Shown: positions 1 to 11,210, counted from the stretch's first letter. The stretch: DNA of 64,000 nt from Micromonospora purpureochromogenes (GCF_900091515.1 NZ_LT607410.1:3410001-3474000), one strand, 5' to 3'. The notes: generated by a model from the sequence alone, not told the origin. Translations and numbers: made by a program.

Positions 1-1
1 C

Positions 2-64
2 TTCGGCACCGGCGACGACCGGGTACGCGTGTTCCGGGTCAGCGAGCACTGGGAGCTGTCGTGA
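2..64 (+). CDS. 3' end of an upstream gene (partial)
   Basis: An open frame enters from the left edge and ends at TGA 62-64, giving a C-terminal tail that finishes in SEHWELS. Too little is present to name it. Its stop overlaps the GTG start of the next gene by the GTGA arrangement used throughout this genome, so the two are probably co-transcribed and translationally coupled. Confidence 0.6.
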   Translation, partial: FGTGDDRVRVFRVSEHWELS

Positions 65-1098
65 CCCGCCGCCGTCGGCTCACCCCGACCCTCGTCCTGG
101 CGCTGGTCGCCGTCCTGGCCGCGGCCTGCGCCCACCGGCCCGACACCACGCTGCGCCCCGACCCGCCCACGCTGACGTACGCGCTGCCCAAGCAGCCGTT
201 CCGGGGCGCCACCCTGTACGTCGACCGGAACACCGCGGCGGCCCGTTGGCAGGCCGCCCACGGGGCGGACTGGCTCACCCCGATCACCGACCGGCCACAG
301 GCCCGCTGGGTCAACGACCCCCGCGACGTGGCGCCGGTCGCGGCGCTGGCCGCCCGGGCCCGGCAACGTGACGAGCTGCCGGTGGTGGTGGCGTACTGGA
401 TCCCCAACCGGGGGTGCGCCAACTTCCGCGAGGGGGCCCCGGACGCGAAGGCGTACCAGGACTACATCGGCAAGCTGATCGCGGCGCTGGGGCGTACCCG
501 GTCGGTGGTGGTGATGGAGCCCGACGGGATCGCCGCGGACTGCTTCGACGCCACCCGCGGCGCGCTGCTCACCGAGGCCACCAGGCGGCTGGCCGCCGCC
601 GGACACGCCGTCTACCTCGACGCGGGGCACTCGAAGTGGCGCTCCACGGGTGAGACCGCGGAGCGGCTGCTCGCCGCCGGGATCACCTACGCCGAGGGCT
701 TCGCGGTGAACGTGTCGAACCGGCAGAGCACGGCGGACAGCTACCGCTGGGGGCGGGAGCTGTCCGACCTGGTCGGCGGTCGGGAGTTCGTCATCGACAC
801 CTCCCGCAACGGCGCCGGCCCGCCACCGGACGAGCCCGGTCGCGACGACGAGTGGTGCAACCCGCGACGGCAGGCCCTCGGCGAGGCGCCCGGACCGGTG
901 ACGGGCCGGCCGGGGCTGGCCGCGTTGCTGTGGATCAAGGCGCCGGGCGAGTCCGACGGGGTGTGCGGCGGCGAGCGGACGTACCTGTTCACGCCCACCC
1001 AGGCCCGTACCCTGATCGCCGGGGCGACCTGGTTGCCGGCGGCCGACCGGGCGGCCGCGCGGGCCGCCCGGCCGGCGCCGGTCGTGGACCAGCGCTGA
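61..1098 (+). CDS. Secreted GH6-family glycoside hydrolase (cellulase/endoglucanase-like lipoprotein)
   Basis: A 345-residue protein with a basic N-terminus, a hydrophobic segment and a lipobox-like AAACAH, so probably an exported lipoprotein. The core has the GH6 hallmarks in order: VAYWIPNRGCA near residue 118, VVMEPDGIA near 158 (the EPD aspartate is the usual catalytic acid region), YLDAGHSKW, FVIDTSRNGAG, EWCNPRRQALG and LLWIKAPGESDG. GH6 enzymes hydrolyse beta-1,4-glucan with inversion. No carbohydrate-binding module is attached, and the length fits a bare catalytic domain. The GTG start overlaps the upstream stop. The family is secure; the actual substrate is not. Confidence 0.9.
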   Translation: MTRRRRLTPTLVLALVAVLAAACAHRPDTTLRPDPPTLTYALPKQPFRGATLYVDRNTAAARWQAAHGADWLTPITDRPQARWVNDPRDVAPVAALAARARQRDELPVVVAYWIPNRGCANFREGAPDAKAYQDYIGKLIAALGRTRSVVVMEPDGIAADCFDATRGALLTEATRRLAAAGHAVYLDAGHSKWRSTGETAERLLAAGITYAEGFAVNVSNRQSTADSYRWGRELSDLVGGREFVIDTSRNGAGPPPDEPGRDDEWCNPRRQALGEAPGPVTGRPGLAALLWIKAPGESDGVCGGERTYLFTPTQARTLIAGATWLPAADRAAARAARPAPVVDQR

Positions 1099-1102
1099 CC
1101 GG

Positions 1103-3376
<2,274 letters not shown>

Positions 3377-3480
3377 GGGTTCGATCGTCTCATTGATGTT
3401 CCTATGTAAGCTTCGGCGCGAATCCGCCGAGCAGCACCGCGCGATGTGGGACGGAAAGTCTCAAACGACGTGGCAGGCGA

Positions 3481-3492
3481 TAGGGTGACCCG
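3481..3492 (+). promoter_or_regulatory. -10 box of a leaderless start for the MerR gene
   Basis: TAGGGT at 3481-3486 lies six bases before the GTG at 3493, so transcription should begin at or next to the start codon. The 16-base string TAGGGTGACCCGGTGA is repeated exactly at the start of the molybdate regulator (minus strand, 57724-57739). Confidence 0.55.
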
Positions 3493-4227
3493 GTGAAGGA
3501 CGGGCGGTTGCGGGTGGTCGATGTCGCGGCCACCGCCGGGATCTCCACCCAGCAGGTGCGCAACTATCTCGACGAGGGGGTCCTGCCGCCGGCCGAGCGC
3601 ACCCCGAGCGGCTACCGGGTGCTCACCGTCGGGCACGTGCGCGCGCTCGCCGTGCTGCGCCGGATGGCCGAGGGGCACGGCTGGGCACGTACCCGGGAGG
3701 TGATGGTCGCGGTCCACCGGGGCGACCTGGCGGCGGCGCTGACGGCGCTGGACGCCGGCCACGCCGAACTGGACCGCGAGCGGACCGAGATCCGCCGGGT
3801 CCTCGGTGCCTTCGAGACGGTGGTGGTCAGCCCGCCGGTCGTGGTGCCCGCGCCCCGGCGCGGCGCCCGGATCGGCGAGGTCGCGGACCTGGTCGGCGTC
3901 CGCACCTCCCTGCTTCGGCTGTGGGAGGAGCGGGGGTTGCTGCGGCCGGCGCGCGAACCGGGCACGAGCTACCGGCTGTACGACGCGGCGGAGCTGCGCG
4001 CCGCGCAGGTCGTCGCGCTGCTGCGCCGGGGCGGCTATCCCTTCGAGATCGTGACGGCGGTCCTCGACGAGATGCGCACCAGCGGCCGGCCCCAACGGGT
4101 GCACGCCGAGCTGGCCCGGCGCGAGCAGGACCTGCACCGGCGCAGCCTGCGGCGGCTGCGCGCCTCGGCCACCCTGTACGACTACCTCGCCGAGGTCGGG
4201 CTCGCCGGCTCCGGGCCGCCGGGGTGA
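3493..4227 (+). CDS. Tandem two-domain MerR-family transcriptional regulator
   Basis: A 244-residue protein with two MerR-type winged-helix regions. The first, about residues 6-70, reads VVDVAATAGISTQQVRNYLDEGVLPP. The second, about 118-190, reads IGEVADLVGVRTSLLRLWEERGLLRP. Ordinary MerR proteins have one such domain plus a dimerisation helix, so this is a fusion or internal duplication that could bind DNA as a monomer. No cysteine cluster for metal sensing is seen. It lies head to head with the UvrA-like ATPase and is the obvious candidate regulator of it. GTG start, leaderless. Confidence 0.85.
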   Translation: MKDGRLRVVDVAATAGISTQQVRNYLDEGVLPPAERTPSGYRVLTVGHVRALAVLRRMAEGHGWARTREVMVAVHRGDLAAALTALDAGHAELDRERTEIRRVLGAFETVVVSPPVVVPAPRRGARIGEVADLVGVRTSLLRLWEERGLLRPAREPGTSYRLYDAAELRAAQVVALLRRGGYPFEIVTAVLDEMRTSGRPQRVHAELARREQDLHRRSLRRLRASATLYDYLAEVGLAGSGPPG

Positions 4228-4270
4228 GGCGCGCGGGGTCGTCCGGCCGGCCTCGGTATGGTGCCTGACC

Positions 4271-5518
4271 ATGAGAGCCCGGGTCCTGGCCGCCGCCACC
4301 GTCGCCGTACTCCTCAGCACCGGGACCGTCGTCCCGGCGGACGCCGCGCCGCCGACGGCGCTGGCTCCCGGCGTGACCGCGCCCTGCCCGAAGCTGCCGA
4401 CGCCGGCGGTGACCCGCCCGCCCCGCCCGACCCCACCGGAACCGGTGCCCGCGCAACGCGCGGTGGGCGGGGAGGCGCTGGCCACCCCCGGCCTGGTCGT
4501 GCCGCCCGGCACGCCCGCGCCGCCGCCGGTCACCGCGACCTCCTGGCTGGTCGCGGACCTGGACAGCGGCGAGGTGCTCGGCGGCTGCGGCCCGCACGAG
4601 TACGCCACCCCGGCGAGCGTGCAGAAGCTGCTGCTGGCCGCCACCATGCTGCCGAAGCTGGACCCGAAGCAGGTGGCCACGGTGACCCGCGAGGACCTGG
4701 ACATCGAGCCCGGCAGCTCCGCCGTCGGCCTGCTGGTGGGCGGCCGGTACCCGGTGGAGACGGTCTGGCTCGGGCTGCTGCTCCAGTCCGGCAACGAGGC
4801 GGCGAACCTGCTGGCCCGGCTCGGCGCCGGCAGCGCGGAGGCCGGGGTGCGGGAGATGAACGCCGAGGCGCGCCGGCTCGGCGCGTTGCAGACCCACGCG
4901 GTGACCCCCTCCGGCCTGGACGGGCCCGGCCAGTTCACCAGCGCCTACGACCTCGCGCTGATCGCCCGGGTCTGCTTCGCCAACCCCACCTTCCGGCGGT
5001 ACGCGCTGACCGAGCGCGCCCAGATCCCCGCCCAGCCCGCCCTGCGCAAGCGCGGCTTCCAGATCCAGAACGAGAACCCGCTGATCTACGACTACCCGGG
5101 TGCGCTCGGCGGCAAGACCGGCTTCACCGACCTGGCCCGGCACACCTATGTCGGCGCGGCCGAGCGGAACGGCCGGCGGCTGGTGGTCACCCTGCTCAAC
5201 GCCGAACGACGGCCGGTACGGGCCTGGGAGCAGGGCGCCCGGCTGCTGGACTGGGGCTTCTCGCTGCCACCGGACTCCTCGGTGGGCCGGCTGGTGCAGC
5301 CGGGGGAGGTCACCGGGGACGGCGCCGGGCCGAACCCGGCGGCGGCCCCGGACGCCGGGGCGGCGGTGGCCGCCGGCCGGTCGTCCGGTGGCGCCCCGGA
5401 GTGGCTCGGCGGGGCGGTGGTCGGCGGCTCGGCCGGGCTGGTCGGGCTGCTCGCCGCCCTGCTGGCGGTCGGGCGACGCCGTCGCCGGCCCCGGCGGCGC
5501 GCGGTCCAATGGGATTGA
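4271..5518 (+). CDS. D-alanyl-D-alanine carboxypeptidase (peptidase S11), paralogue 1
   Basis: A 415-residue exported penicillin-binding protein of the DacA/DacC type that trims the terminal D-Ala from peptidoglycan stem peptides. It has a signal peptide (residues 1-26), a Pro-rich linker, then the serine acyl-enzyme motifs S116-x-x-K119 (SVQK), S173-G-N175 and K282-T-G284. A hydrophobic stretch followed by RRRRRPRRR at the C-terminus should anchor it in the membrane. It is closely related to the gene at 6487 with a cyclophilin between them, indicating duplication. A TATGGT sequence about eight bases before the ATG suggests a leaderless transcript. Confidence 0.93.
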   Translation: MRARVLAAATVAVLLSTGTVVPADAAPPTALAPGVTAPCPKLPTPAVTRPPRPTPPEPVPAQRAVGGEALATPGLVVPPGTPAPPPVTATSWLVADLDSGEVLGGCGPHEYATPASVQKLLLAATMLPKLDPKQVATVTREDLDIEPGSSAVGLLVGGRYPVETVWLGLLLQSGNEAANLLARLGAGSAEAGVREMNAEARRLGALQTHAVTPSGLDGPGQFTSAYDLALIARVCFANPTFRRYALTERAQIPAQPALRKRGFQIQNENPLIYDYPGALGGKTGFTDLARHTYVGAAERNGRRLVVTLLNAERRPVRAWEQGARLLDWGFSLPPDSSVGRLVQPGEVTGDGAGPNPAAAPDAGAAVAAGRSSGGAPEWLGGAVVGGSAGLVGLLAALLAVGRRRRRPRRRAVQWD

Positions 5519-5592
5519 CCGGCGTCGACAACCGGCCGGCACCTCCATAGACTCCGGTCTTTCTGGTACCACGAGTCCAGGGAGGACCCCAC

Positions 5593-6381
5593 GTGTCGAG
5601 CGAACCCCGACCGCCCGCCACCCCGCCGCGGCTGTCCGTGGCCCCGACGCTGCGCCGCCTCGCCGGCGTGACGCTGGTCTCGGCCACGCTGGTCGTCGCC
5701 GGCGGCACCGCCGCGGTCGCCGCGCCGGGCACCGCCGCGTCCGCGCCGCCGCGGACGACCAACGGGCCGTGCGCGTACACCGAGACGCCCGACGAGCCCG
5801 CGGCCCGGCCGGTGCCGTTGCCCCCGGACCCCCGGCGCACGCCGGACCGGGGCACCGTGCGGGTCACCCTGCGCACCAACCAGGGCCCGATCGGGCTGAC
5901 CCTGGACCCGGAGCAGGCCCCGTGCACCGTGCAGAGCTTCCTGCACCTGGCCCGGCACGGGTTCTACGACCGCACGCCCTGCCACCGGCTGACCGCGTAC
6001 CCGACGCTCAAGGTGCTCCAGTGCGGTGACCCGTCCGGCACCGGCGAGGGCGGTCCCGGCTACCGGTACGCCGACGAACTGCCCACCGACCTGCCGCCGG
6101 CGCCGACCGACCCGACCGGCGTCCGCCGGCTCTACGCGCGCGGCACCCTCGCCATGGCCAACGCCGGGCCGGACACCAACGGCAGCCAGTTCTTCCTGGT
6201 GCAGGCCGACTCGGCGCTGCGCCCCAACTACACGGTCTTCGGTTCGGTCGACGCGGCCGGTCTCGCCACGCTCGACCGGATCGCCGCCGGCGGGATCGCG
6301 CCCACCGAGGAGGACCCGGCGCCGGTCGACGGCGCGCCCGCCCAACCGGTGGAGATCTGCAAGGTCGCCCGGCGGCACTGA
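5593..6381 (+). CDS. Secreted cyclophilin-type peptidyl-prolyl cis-trans isomerase
   Basis: A 262-residue protein with a signal peptide (about residues 1-45, ending near VAAPGTA). The cyclophilin fold is recognised from FLHLARHGFYDRTPCHRL, GDPSGTGEGGPGYRYADE, GTLAMANAGPDTNGSQFFL and NYTVFG. Such enzymes speed proline isomerisation, here outside the cell, probably for folding exported proteins. The GTG start is set by GGAGGA eight bases upstream. It sits between two paralogous D-Ala-D-Ala carboxypeptidases and may help their folding, which is inference. A strong hairpin follows it. Confidence 0.93.
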   Translation: MSSEPRPPATPPRLSVAPTLRRLAGVTLVSATLVVAGGTAAVAAPGTAASAPPRTTNGPCAYTETPDEPAARPVPLPPDPRRTPDRGTVRVTLRTNQGPIGLTLDPEQAPCTVQSFLHLARHGFYDRTPCHRLTAYPTLKVLQCGDPSGTGEGGPGYRYADELPTDLPPAPTDPTGVRRLYARGTLAMANAGPDTNGSQFFLVQADSALRPNYTVFGSVDAAGLATLDRIAAGGIAPTEEDPAPVDGAPAQPVEICKVARRH

Positions 6382-6391
6382 CCCGGACGCG

Positions 6392-6423
6392 GCGGGGCCG
6401 GGATCCTAGCGGCCCGGCCCCGC
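6392..6423. terminator. Hairpin after the cyclophilin gene
   Basis: Perfect 11-bp arms GCGGGGCCGGG and CCCGGCCCCGC around a 10-base loop. There is no T-tract, as is common for GC-rich actinomycete terminators. Confidence 0.6.
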
Positions 6424-6486
6424 CCGCCGGCGGTGATTGCGCGGAAGGGGGGAGCGGACCGCCGCGCCGCACTACGGTGCGACAGA

Positions 6487-7746
6487 GTGAGAGTCACCAG
6501 TCGGATCGTCGCCGCCGTCGCCGCCGTCCTGCTGTCGCCGGCCGGCACCCCGGCCGTCGCCGCCCCCGCCCGCACCGCTCCCGCCACCACCGGGAGCGGG
6601 GCCGTCACGACCGGCCCGTGCCCGCCCGTACCGTCGGTGTCCCGGCCGCCCCGGCCGGCGCCACCCCGGGCGGACCCGGCGCGGCGGGCCGTCGGCGGGG
6701 CCGCCCTGGCCACCCCGGGTCTGGCGACGCCCGCCGGGTCGCCCGCACCGCCGGCCGTGCCGGCGACCTCCTGGCTGGTCGCGGACCTGGACAGCGGCGC
6801 CGTGCTCGGCGGCTGCGGCCCCCACGAGTACGCCACCCCGGCGAGCGTGCAGAAGCTGCTGCTCGCCGCCACCATGCTGCCCCGACTCGACCCCCGGCAG
6901 GTCGTCACCGTCACCGCCGGGGACCTCGACGTCGAACCGGGCAGCTCCGCGGTGGGGCTGGTCGAGGGCGGTCGCTACCGGATCGAGACGATCTGGCTGG
7001 GGCTGCTGCTGAAGTCGGGCAACGAGGCCGCCAACGCGCTCGCCCGGCTCGGCGGCGGCCCCGACGGACAGGCCGGCGGCATCCGGGCGATGAACGCGGA
7101 GGCCCACCGCCTGGGCGCGTTGCAGACCCACGCGGTGACCCCGTCCGGGCTGGACGGGCCGGGCCAGCTCACCAGCGCCTACGACCTGGCCCTGATCGCC
7201 CGGGCCTGCTTCGCCGACGCCAACTTCCGCCGCTACGACGCCACCCGCGAGGCGGTCGTGCCCGCGCAGCCGGCGCTGCGGGAGAAGGCGTTCCAGATTC
7301 AGAACGACAACCAGCTGCTCTACCGCTATCCGGGCGCGCTCGGCGGCAAGACCGGCTACACCGACCTGGCCCGGCACACCTATGTCGGCGCCGCGGAGCG
7401 CAACGGGCGGCGGCTGGTGGTGACCCTGCTCGGCGCGGAGGTGACCGACCGGCGCGGCTGGGAGCAGGGCGCCGCGCTGCTGGACTGGGGCTTCTCGCTG
7501 CCCCGCGCCGCCGCCGTCGGCCGGCTGGTACGCCCCGGTGAGCTGGCCCCGCCGCCGCCCAGCGCCACCGGCACCCGGCCGCCGCTCGCCGCGGCGGGCG
7601 GACCGGCGCGGGTGGACCCGCTCGGACACCGGTGGGCGCGGCCCGGGCCGCTCGCGGGGGCGGCGCTGCTGCTGCTCGGGGCGACGGTCGCCGGCGCGCT
7701 GGCCGGGCGGCGTCGCCGGCGGGCGGCCGCGGGGCGTCGGGCGTGA
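6487..7746 (+). CDS. D-alanyl-D-alanine carboxypeptidase (peptidase S11), paralogue 2
   Basis: A 419-residue paralogue of the protein at 4271, near-identical through the catalytic core. Motifs are SVQK (Ser120, Lys123), S177-G-N179 and K288-T-G. It has a signal peptide and a C-terminal membrane anchor with RRRRR. The GTG at 6487 is preferred over an earlier GTG at 6433 because it places the signal sequence at the N-terminus as in paralogue 1, and TACGGT lies just upstream. The stop overlaps the start of the VanX-like lipoprotein gene, so the two are coupled. Confidence 0.92.
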   Translation: MRVTSRIVAAVAAVLLSPAGTPAVAAPARTAPATTGSGAVTTGPCPPVPSVSRPPRPAPPRADPARRAVGGAALATPGLATPAGSPAPPAVPATSWLVADLDSGAVLGGCGPHEYATPASVQKLLLAATMLPRLDPRQVVTVTAGDLDVEPGSSAVGLVEGGRYRIETIWLGLLLKSGNEAANALARLGGGPDGQAGGIRAMNAEAHRLGALQTHAVTPSGLDGPGQLTSAYDLALIARACFADANFRRYDATREAVVPAQPALREKAFQIQNDNQLLYRYPGALGGKTGYTDLARHTYVGAAERNGRRLVVTLLGAEVTDRRGWEQGAALLDWGFSLPRAAAVGRLVRPGELAPPPPSATGTRPPLAAAGGPARVDPLGHRWARPGPLAGAALLLLGATVAGALAGRRRRRAAAGRRA

Positions 7747-8645
7747 CCCCCGCCCGGGCCCGCACCCGCGCGGTGACACCCGCGTGCCGGGAGCGGCCCG
7801 GCGCGGTGCCGCCGTCCGGCGCGCGGCGGGTCGCCCGGGCGCTGGCCCTGCTGCTGGCGGTGGCGGCGGTCGCCGGCTGCCAGCGGCCTCCCGGCCCGGC
7901 ACCGCGGCCCAGCGCGGTCACGCCGTCACCGAGCGGCTCGCCCGCCCCGGCCGACTTCGTGGTGCTCTCCGAGGTCGACCCGAGCATCACGGTGGACATC
8001 CGGTACGCCACCGCGCACAACTTCGTGGGCCGGCCGGTCGACGGCTACCCGGAACCGCTCTGCCTGCTCACCCGCAAAGCGGCCGAGGCGCTGCGCCGGG
8101 TGCAGGCCGCCGCCCGCGCCCAGGGCCGCAGCCTGCGGGTGTACGACTGCTACCGACCCCAGCGGGCGGCCGACGACTTCGTCCGCTGGGCGAAGGACCC
8201 CGCCGATGACAAGACGAAGGCCGAGTTCTATCCCCACGTCGCCAAGTCGAAGCTCTTCGACGACGGCTACATCGGCGCGCCCACCTCGCACAGCAGCGGC
8301 AGCACCCTCGACCTGACCCTGGAGCCGGTGCCGGCGTCGCCCGGGGCCACGTACCACCCTGGGCAGCCGCTGGTCGCCTGCACCGCGCCGGCCGGCCAAC
8401 GCTTCGCCGACGGCGGCGTCGACATGGGCACCGGCTTCGACTGCTTCGACCCCCGGGCCCACACCGACGACCCGCGGATCACCGGCACGCCGCGGCAGAA
8501 CCGGCAGCTGCTGCGCCGGCTGATGGAGCGGGCCGGGTTCGTCAACTACGACCGGGAGTGGTGGCACTACCGGTACGCCGACGAGCCGTACCCGGACAGG
8601 TACTTCGACTTCCCGGTGGCGGTGTCGTCGCTGCGGCCGCGCTGA
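7743..8645 (+). CDS. D-alanyl-D-alanine dipeptidase (VanX/DdpX family) lipoprotein
   Basis: A 300-residue exported lipoprotein: a long basic N-terminus, hydrophobic stretch and lipobox VAGC, then a peptidase M15D domain. Zinc ligands are recognised in TSHSSGSTLDLT (His and Asp) and EWWHYRY (catalytic Glu, ligand His). Family members cleave D-Ala-D-Ala. In vancomycin-resistance gene sets VanX lowers the D-Ala-D-Ala pool, but no vanA or vanH homologue is nearby and this copy is exported, so turnover of wall-derived dipeptide is more likely. The GTG start overlaps the upstream stop (GTGA); a later GTG at 7773 is possible. Confidence 0.87.
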   Translation: MTPARARTRAVTPACRERPGAVPPSGARRVARALALLLAVAAVAGCQRPPGPAPRPSAVTPSPSGSPAPADFVVLSEVDPSITVDIRYATAHNFVGRPVDGYPEPLCLLTRKAAEALRRVQAAARAQGRSLRVYDCYRPQRAADDFVRWAKDPADDKTKAEFYPHVAKSKLFDDGYIGAPTSHSSGSTLDLTLEPVPASPGATYHPGQPLVACTAPAGQRFADGGVDMGTGFDCFDPRAHTDDPRITGTPRQNRQLLRRLMERAGFVNYDREWWHYRYADEPYPDRYFDFPVAVSSLRPR

Positions 8646-8650
8646 GCCCG

Positions 8651-8681
8651 GGCCGGGGCACCCTCGACGGGCGCCCCGGCC
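8651..8681. terminator. Convergent terminator hairpin
   Basis: GGCCGGGGC and GCCCCGGCC form 9-bp arms between the convergent dipeptidase and metallopeptidase genes, and could serve both. Confidence 0.6.
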
Positions 8682-8688
8682 GGTCGGC

Positions 8689-9726
8689 TCAGAGGATGCC
8701 GCGGGCCTCGAAGGCCGCGCGGGTCGCCGCGGCGGCGGAGGCGCCGTACAGGCGCCCGGCGGCGGCGACGGTGGCCAGCGCCGCGTCCCGGAACGTGGTG
8801 TCGACGGCGAAGTCGAACTGCGCCTCCACGATGGCGGTGGTGGCGCGGCGGTCCCCGAGGGCGGCGCGGGTGTCCCACAGCGCCGCGGACCAGATCTCGC
8901 CGTCGGCGTGCACCTCGCCCTGCACGTCGCCCGGGTAGACCTTCGCCTCGTCGAGCCGGCGCAGGCAGTGCGGCGCGGTACGGGTGTAGGAGACCGCGTC
9001 CCAGTCGGCCACGCAGGCCTCCGGGGTGCGGGTCGGGGTGCCGGTGGCCCAGCTGGTCACCACCACGGCCAGGTAGTCGGAGAAGCCCTCGCCGATCGAG
9101 CCGGACTCCAGCGTAGTGCCGAAGCCCGGCACCTGCCCGTCCTGGACCGAGTGGCCGTACTCGTGGACGATCACCTCGGCGTCCTCGGCGTCGTCGACCC
9201 CGCCCTTGCCCAGCGTGATGTTCGCCTTGTCCTCGCGGAAGAACGAGTTGTCGCCGCCGAACTGGTCGATGCGCAGCTCGATCTGCCGCTGGTTGACCGG
9301 GCGCAGCGTGCTGCCGAAGCCCAGCGACTGCAGGTACGCCTGGGCGGTGTTCACCCAGTGGTAGCCCATCACCTGCTCGAACTGGTCGGCGTCGCGGTGC
9401 CAGGCCGGGTAGCCGCCGGCCACCGCTCGGGCGGGCGTGCCGGTCTTGCTCTTGACCGTCACGTACCGGCCGGTGAGGGTGCCGGAGGAGTCCAGGTTGG
9501 TCAGCGTCACCGACCGGTACGCCCCGGCCAGCGCGGCGTAGTCGGCGTCCTTCTGGTCGGTCAGCGACTGGTCGCCGAGCTGCTGCACGGGGTTGGGTGC
9601 GAAGACCGTCGCGGTGGCGGTGTGGTCGTAGGGGTCGCCGGCGGCCGAGGCGGTCGTGCCGCCGGCGACCAGCGCCGCGGTGACCGCCGAGGCGACCAGC
9701 GCGGATCGGGTGAGGTGGGGAGGCAT
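8689..9726 (-). CDS. Secreted zinc metallopeptidase (M36/M4-like gluzincin)
   Basis: A 345-residue protein with a Sec signal peptide (cut near ASAAG, residue 29). The zinc site is VIVHEYGHSVQ (HExxH) followed by GEGFSDYLA, whose glutamate is the probable third ligand. This spacing is typical of fungalysin-like (M36) and related secreted peptidases. It is short for M36 proteins with propeptides and has no visible C-terminal binding domain. Substrate is unknown; extracellular protein degradation is the reasonable role. Confidence 0.82.
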   Translation of the reverse strand: MPPHLTRSALVASAVTAALVAGGTTASAAGDPYDHTATATVFAPNPVQQLGDQSLTDQKDADYAALAGAYRSVTLTNLDSSGTLTGRYVTVKSKTGTPARAVAGGYPAWHRDADQFEQVMGYHWVNTAQAYLQSLGFGSTLRPVNQRQIELRIDQFGGDNSFFREDKANITLGKGGVDDAEDAEVIVHEYGHSVQDGQVPGFGTTLESGSIGEGFSDYLAVVVTSWATGTPTRTPEACVADWDAVSYTRTAPHCLRRLDEAKVYPGDVQGEVHADGEIWSAALWDTRAALGDRRATTAIVEAQFDFAVDTTFRDAALATVAAAGRLYGASAAAATRAAFEARGIL

Positions 9727-9841
9727 CTCATGATCCCTTCGAGGGCGGATCGATCAGCCGAGACTAGGCTTCCCGCCGACCCCTGCCAACCCTCGACGGG
9801 CCGGTCAACGCCGTCGGGTCGACCGAGTTTGAGGAGCCGTT

Positions 9842-10348
9842 GTGGAGATGGAACGGATCGGCCCGCCGCTGCGCGCCGGGGAGCGGGAGACGCTGCGCGC
9901 GTTCCTCGACTTCCACCGGGCGACCCTGGTGATGAAGTGTCAGGGGCTGTCCGACGAGGAACTGCGGCGTCGGTCCATGCCGCCCTCGACGTTGACCCTG
10001 CTCGGCCTGCTGCGGCACATGGCCGAAGTGGAGCGGACCTGGTTCCGGCGGGTGATCGACGCCGAGGACGTGCCGCTGATCTGGTCGGAGACCGGCGACT
10101 TCCAGGAGGCGTACGACCCGACCGGCTCGACCGGCGCGGACGCGTTCGAGGTGTGGCAGCGGGAGGTGGAGCACGCCCGCCGCATCGAGCGCGCGGCCGA
10201 GTCCCTCGACGTCACCGGCCACCAGGCACGGTGGGGTGAGGACGTCTCGCTGCGGCTGGTGATGCTGCACATGATCCACGAGTACGCCCGGCACAACGGC
10301 CACGCCGATTTCCTCCGGGAGGGCATCGACGGCTCCGTCGGGGCGTGA
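9842..10348 (+). CDS. DinB-like (DUF664) family protein
   Basis: A 168-residue four-helix-bundle protein. Candidate metal-binding histidines occur in LLRHMAEVERTWF and HMIHEYARHNGHADFLRE, the pattern of the DinB/mycothiol-dependent transferase superfamily. Many actinobacterial members use mycothiol in detoxification, but this one's substrate cannot be read. The start at GTG 9842 is supported by GAGGAG at 9831-9836; an ATG at 9848 is the alternative. Confidence 0.85.
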   Translation: MEMERIGPPLRAGERETLRAFLDFHRATLVMKCQGLSDEELRRRSMPPSTLTLLGLLRHMAEVERTWFRRVIDAEDVPLIWSETGDFQEAYDPTGSTGADAFEVWQREVEHARRIERAAESLDVTGHQARWGEDVSLRLVMLHMIHEYARHNGHADFLREGIDGSVGA

Positions 10349-10388
10349 CCGCCTGCCGCCCCGCCGTCGCCGGTGCGGCGTCCCCGGC

Positions 10389-11210
10389 TCAGTGCCGGGC
10401 GCTGCCCGCCGGCGGGGCCTCGGCACCGCTCGGTCCCGCGCCGGGCAGCGGCAGCCAGGCGAGCACGTCGCGGATCTTGTCGTCCCAGTACGCCCAGTCG
10501 TGGTCGCCGGGGGAGAACTCCACGGTGACCGGGACGTCCCGGGCCCGTGCCGCCTCGACGAAGCGCACGTTGTCCTCGTGGAGGAAGTCCTCGGTGCCGC
10601 AGGCGACGTAGAGCGCCGGCAGGTCGGCGCCGGCCCGGCCGAGCAGCGCCACCGTGTCGTCGTCGTCGCCCGGCACGTCCCGGTCACCCCAGACGGTGTG
10701 CCACACGGCCGGATCGACCGGCCGGGTCGGGTGGTCCCGCCGGTGGGCCACGTTCAGCGCCCCGGAGAGGCTGGCGGCGGCGGCGATCCGGTCCGGTCGG
10801 CGTAGCGCCCACTTCACCGCGCCGTACCCGCCCATCGACAGGCCGGCGACGAAGGTGTCCTCCCGGCGATCCGAGAGCCGGAAGAACGACCGGCACACCT
10901 GCGGCAGTTCCTCGGTGAGGAACGTCCAGTAGCGGTTGCCGTGTGCCTCGTCGGCGTAGAAGCTCCGCCCGGCCTGGGGCATGACCACGGCCAGGCCCAG
11001 CGGCGCGACGTACCGCTCGATCGCGGTGCGCCGGGTCCAGACGGTGTCGTCGTCGGTCAGGCCGTGCAGGAGGTAGAGCACCGGCGGATCGCCGGCCGGG
11101 GCGGCGCCGGCCATGCCGATCTGCGTCGAGGTGCGCTCCGGCAGGAGCACCGTCATCGACGTCCCCATGCCCAGCGCCTCGGAGAAGAAGTCACAGCGGA
11201 TCCGCGCCAT
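10389..11210 (-). CDS. Alpha/beta-hydrolase esterase (esterase D / tributyrin-esterase family)
   Basis: A 273-residue cytoplasmic hydrolase. LLHGLTDDDTVW supplies the oxyanion region, GLSMGGYGAVKWAL the nucleophile Ser (G-x-S-x-G), CGTEDFLHEDN the acid and GDHDWAYWD the catalytic His. The order and length match S-formylglutathione-hydrolase-like and EstA-type carboxylesterases. No signal peptide is present. It follows a TetR regulator gene in the same direction but about 100 bp apart, so an operon is possible rather than certain. Confidence 0.88.
   Translation of the reverse strand: MARIRCDFFSEALGMGTSMTVLLPERTSTQIGMAGAAPAGDPPVLYLLHGLTDDDTVWTRRTAIERYVAPLGLAVVMPQAGRSFYADEAHGNRYWTFLTEELPQVCRSFFRLSDRREDTFVAGLSMGGYGAVKWALRRPDRIAAAASLSGALNVAHRRDHPTRPVDPAVWHTVWGDRDVPGDDDDTVALLGRAGADLPALYVACGTEDFLHEDNVRFVEAARARDVPVTVEFSPGDHDWAYWDDKIRDVLAWLPLPGAGPSGAEAPPAGSARH

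Noticed and set aside
5100..6029. A 309-residue plus-strand frame bridging the first carboxypeptidase and the cyclophilin
   Set aside because: Shadow frame crossing two well-supported genes; low-complexity Arg/Pro/Ala translation.
7743..8645. A vancomycin-resistance vanHAX cluster
   Set aside because: Only a VanX-family gene is present, it is exported, and no vanH or vanA ligase is adjacent.
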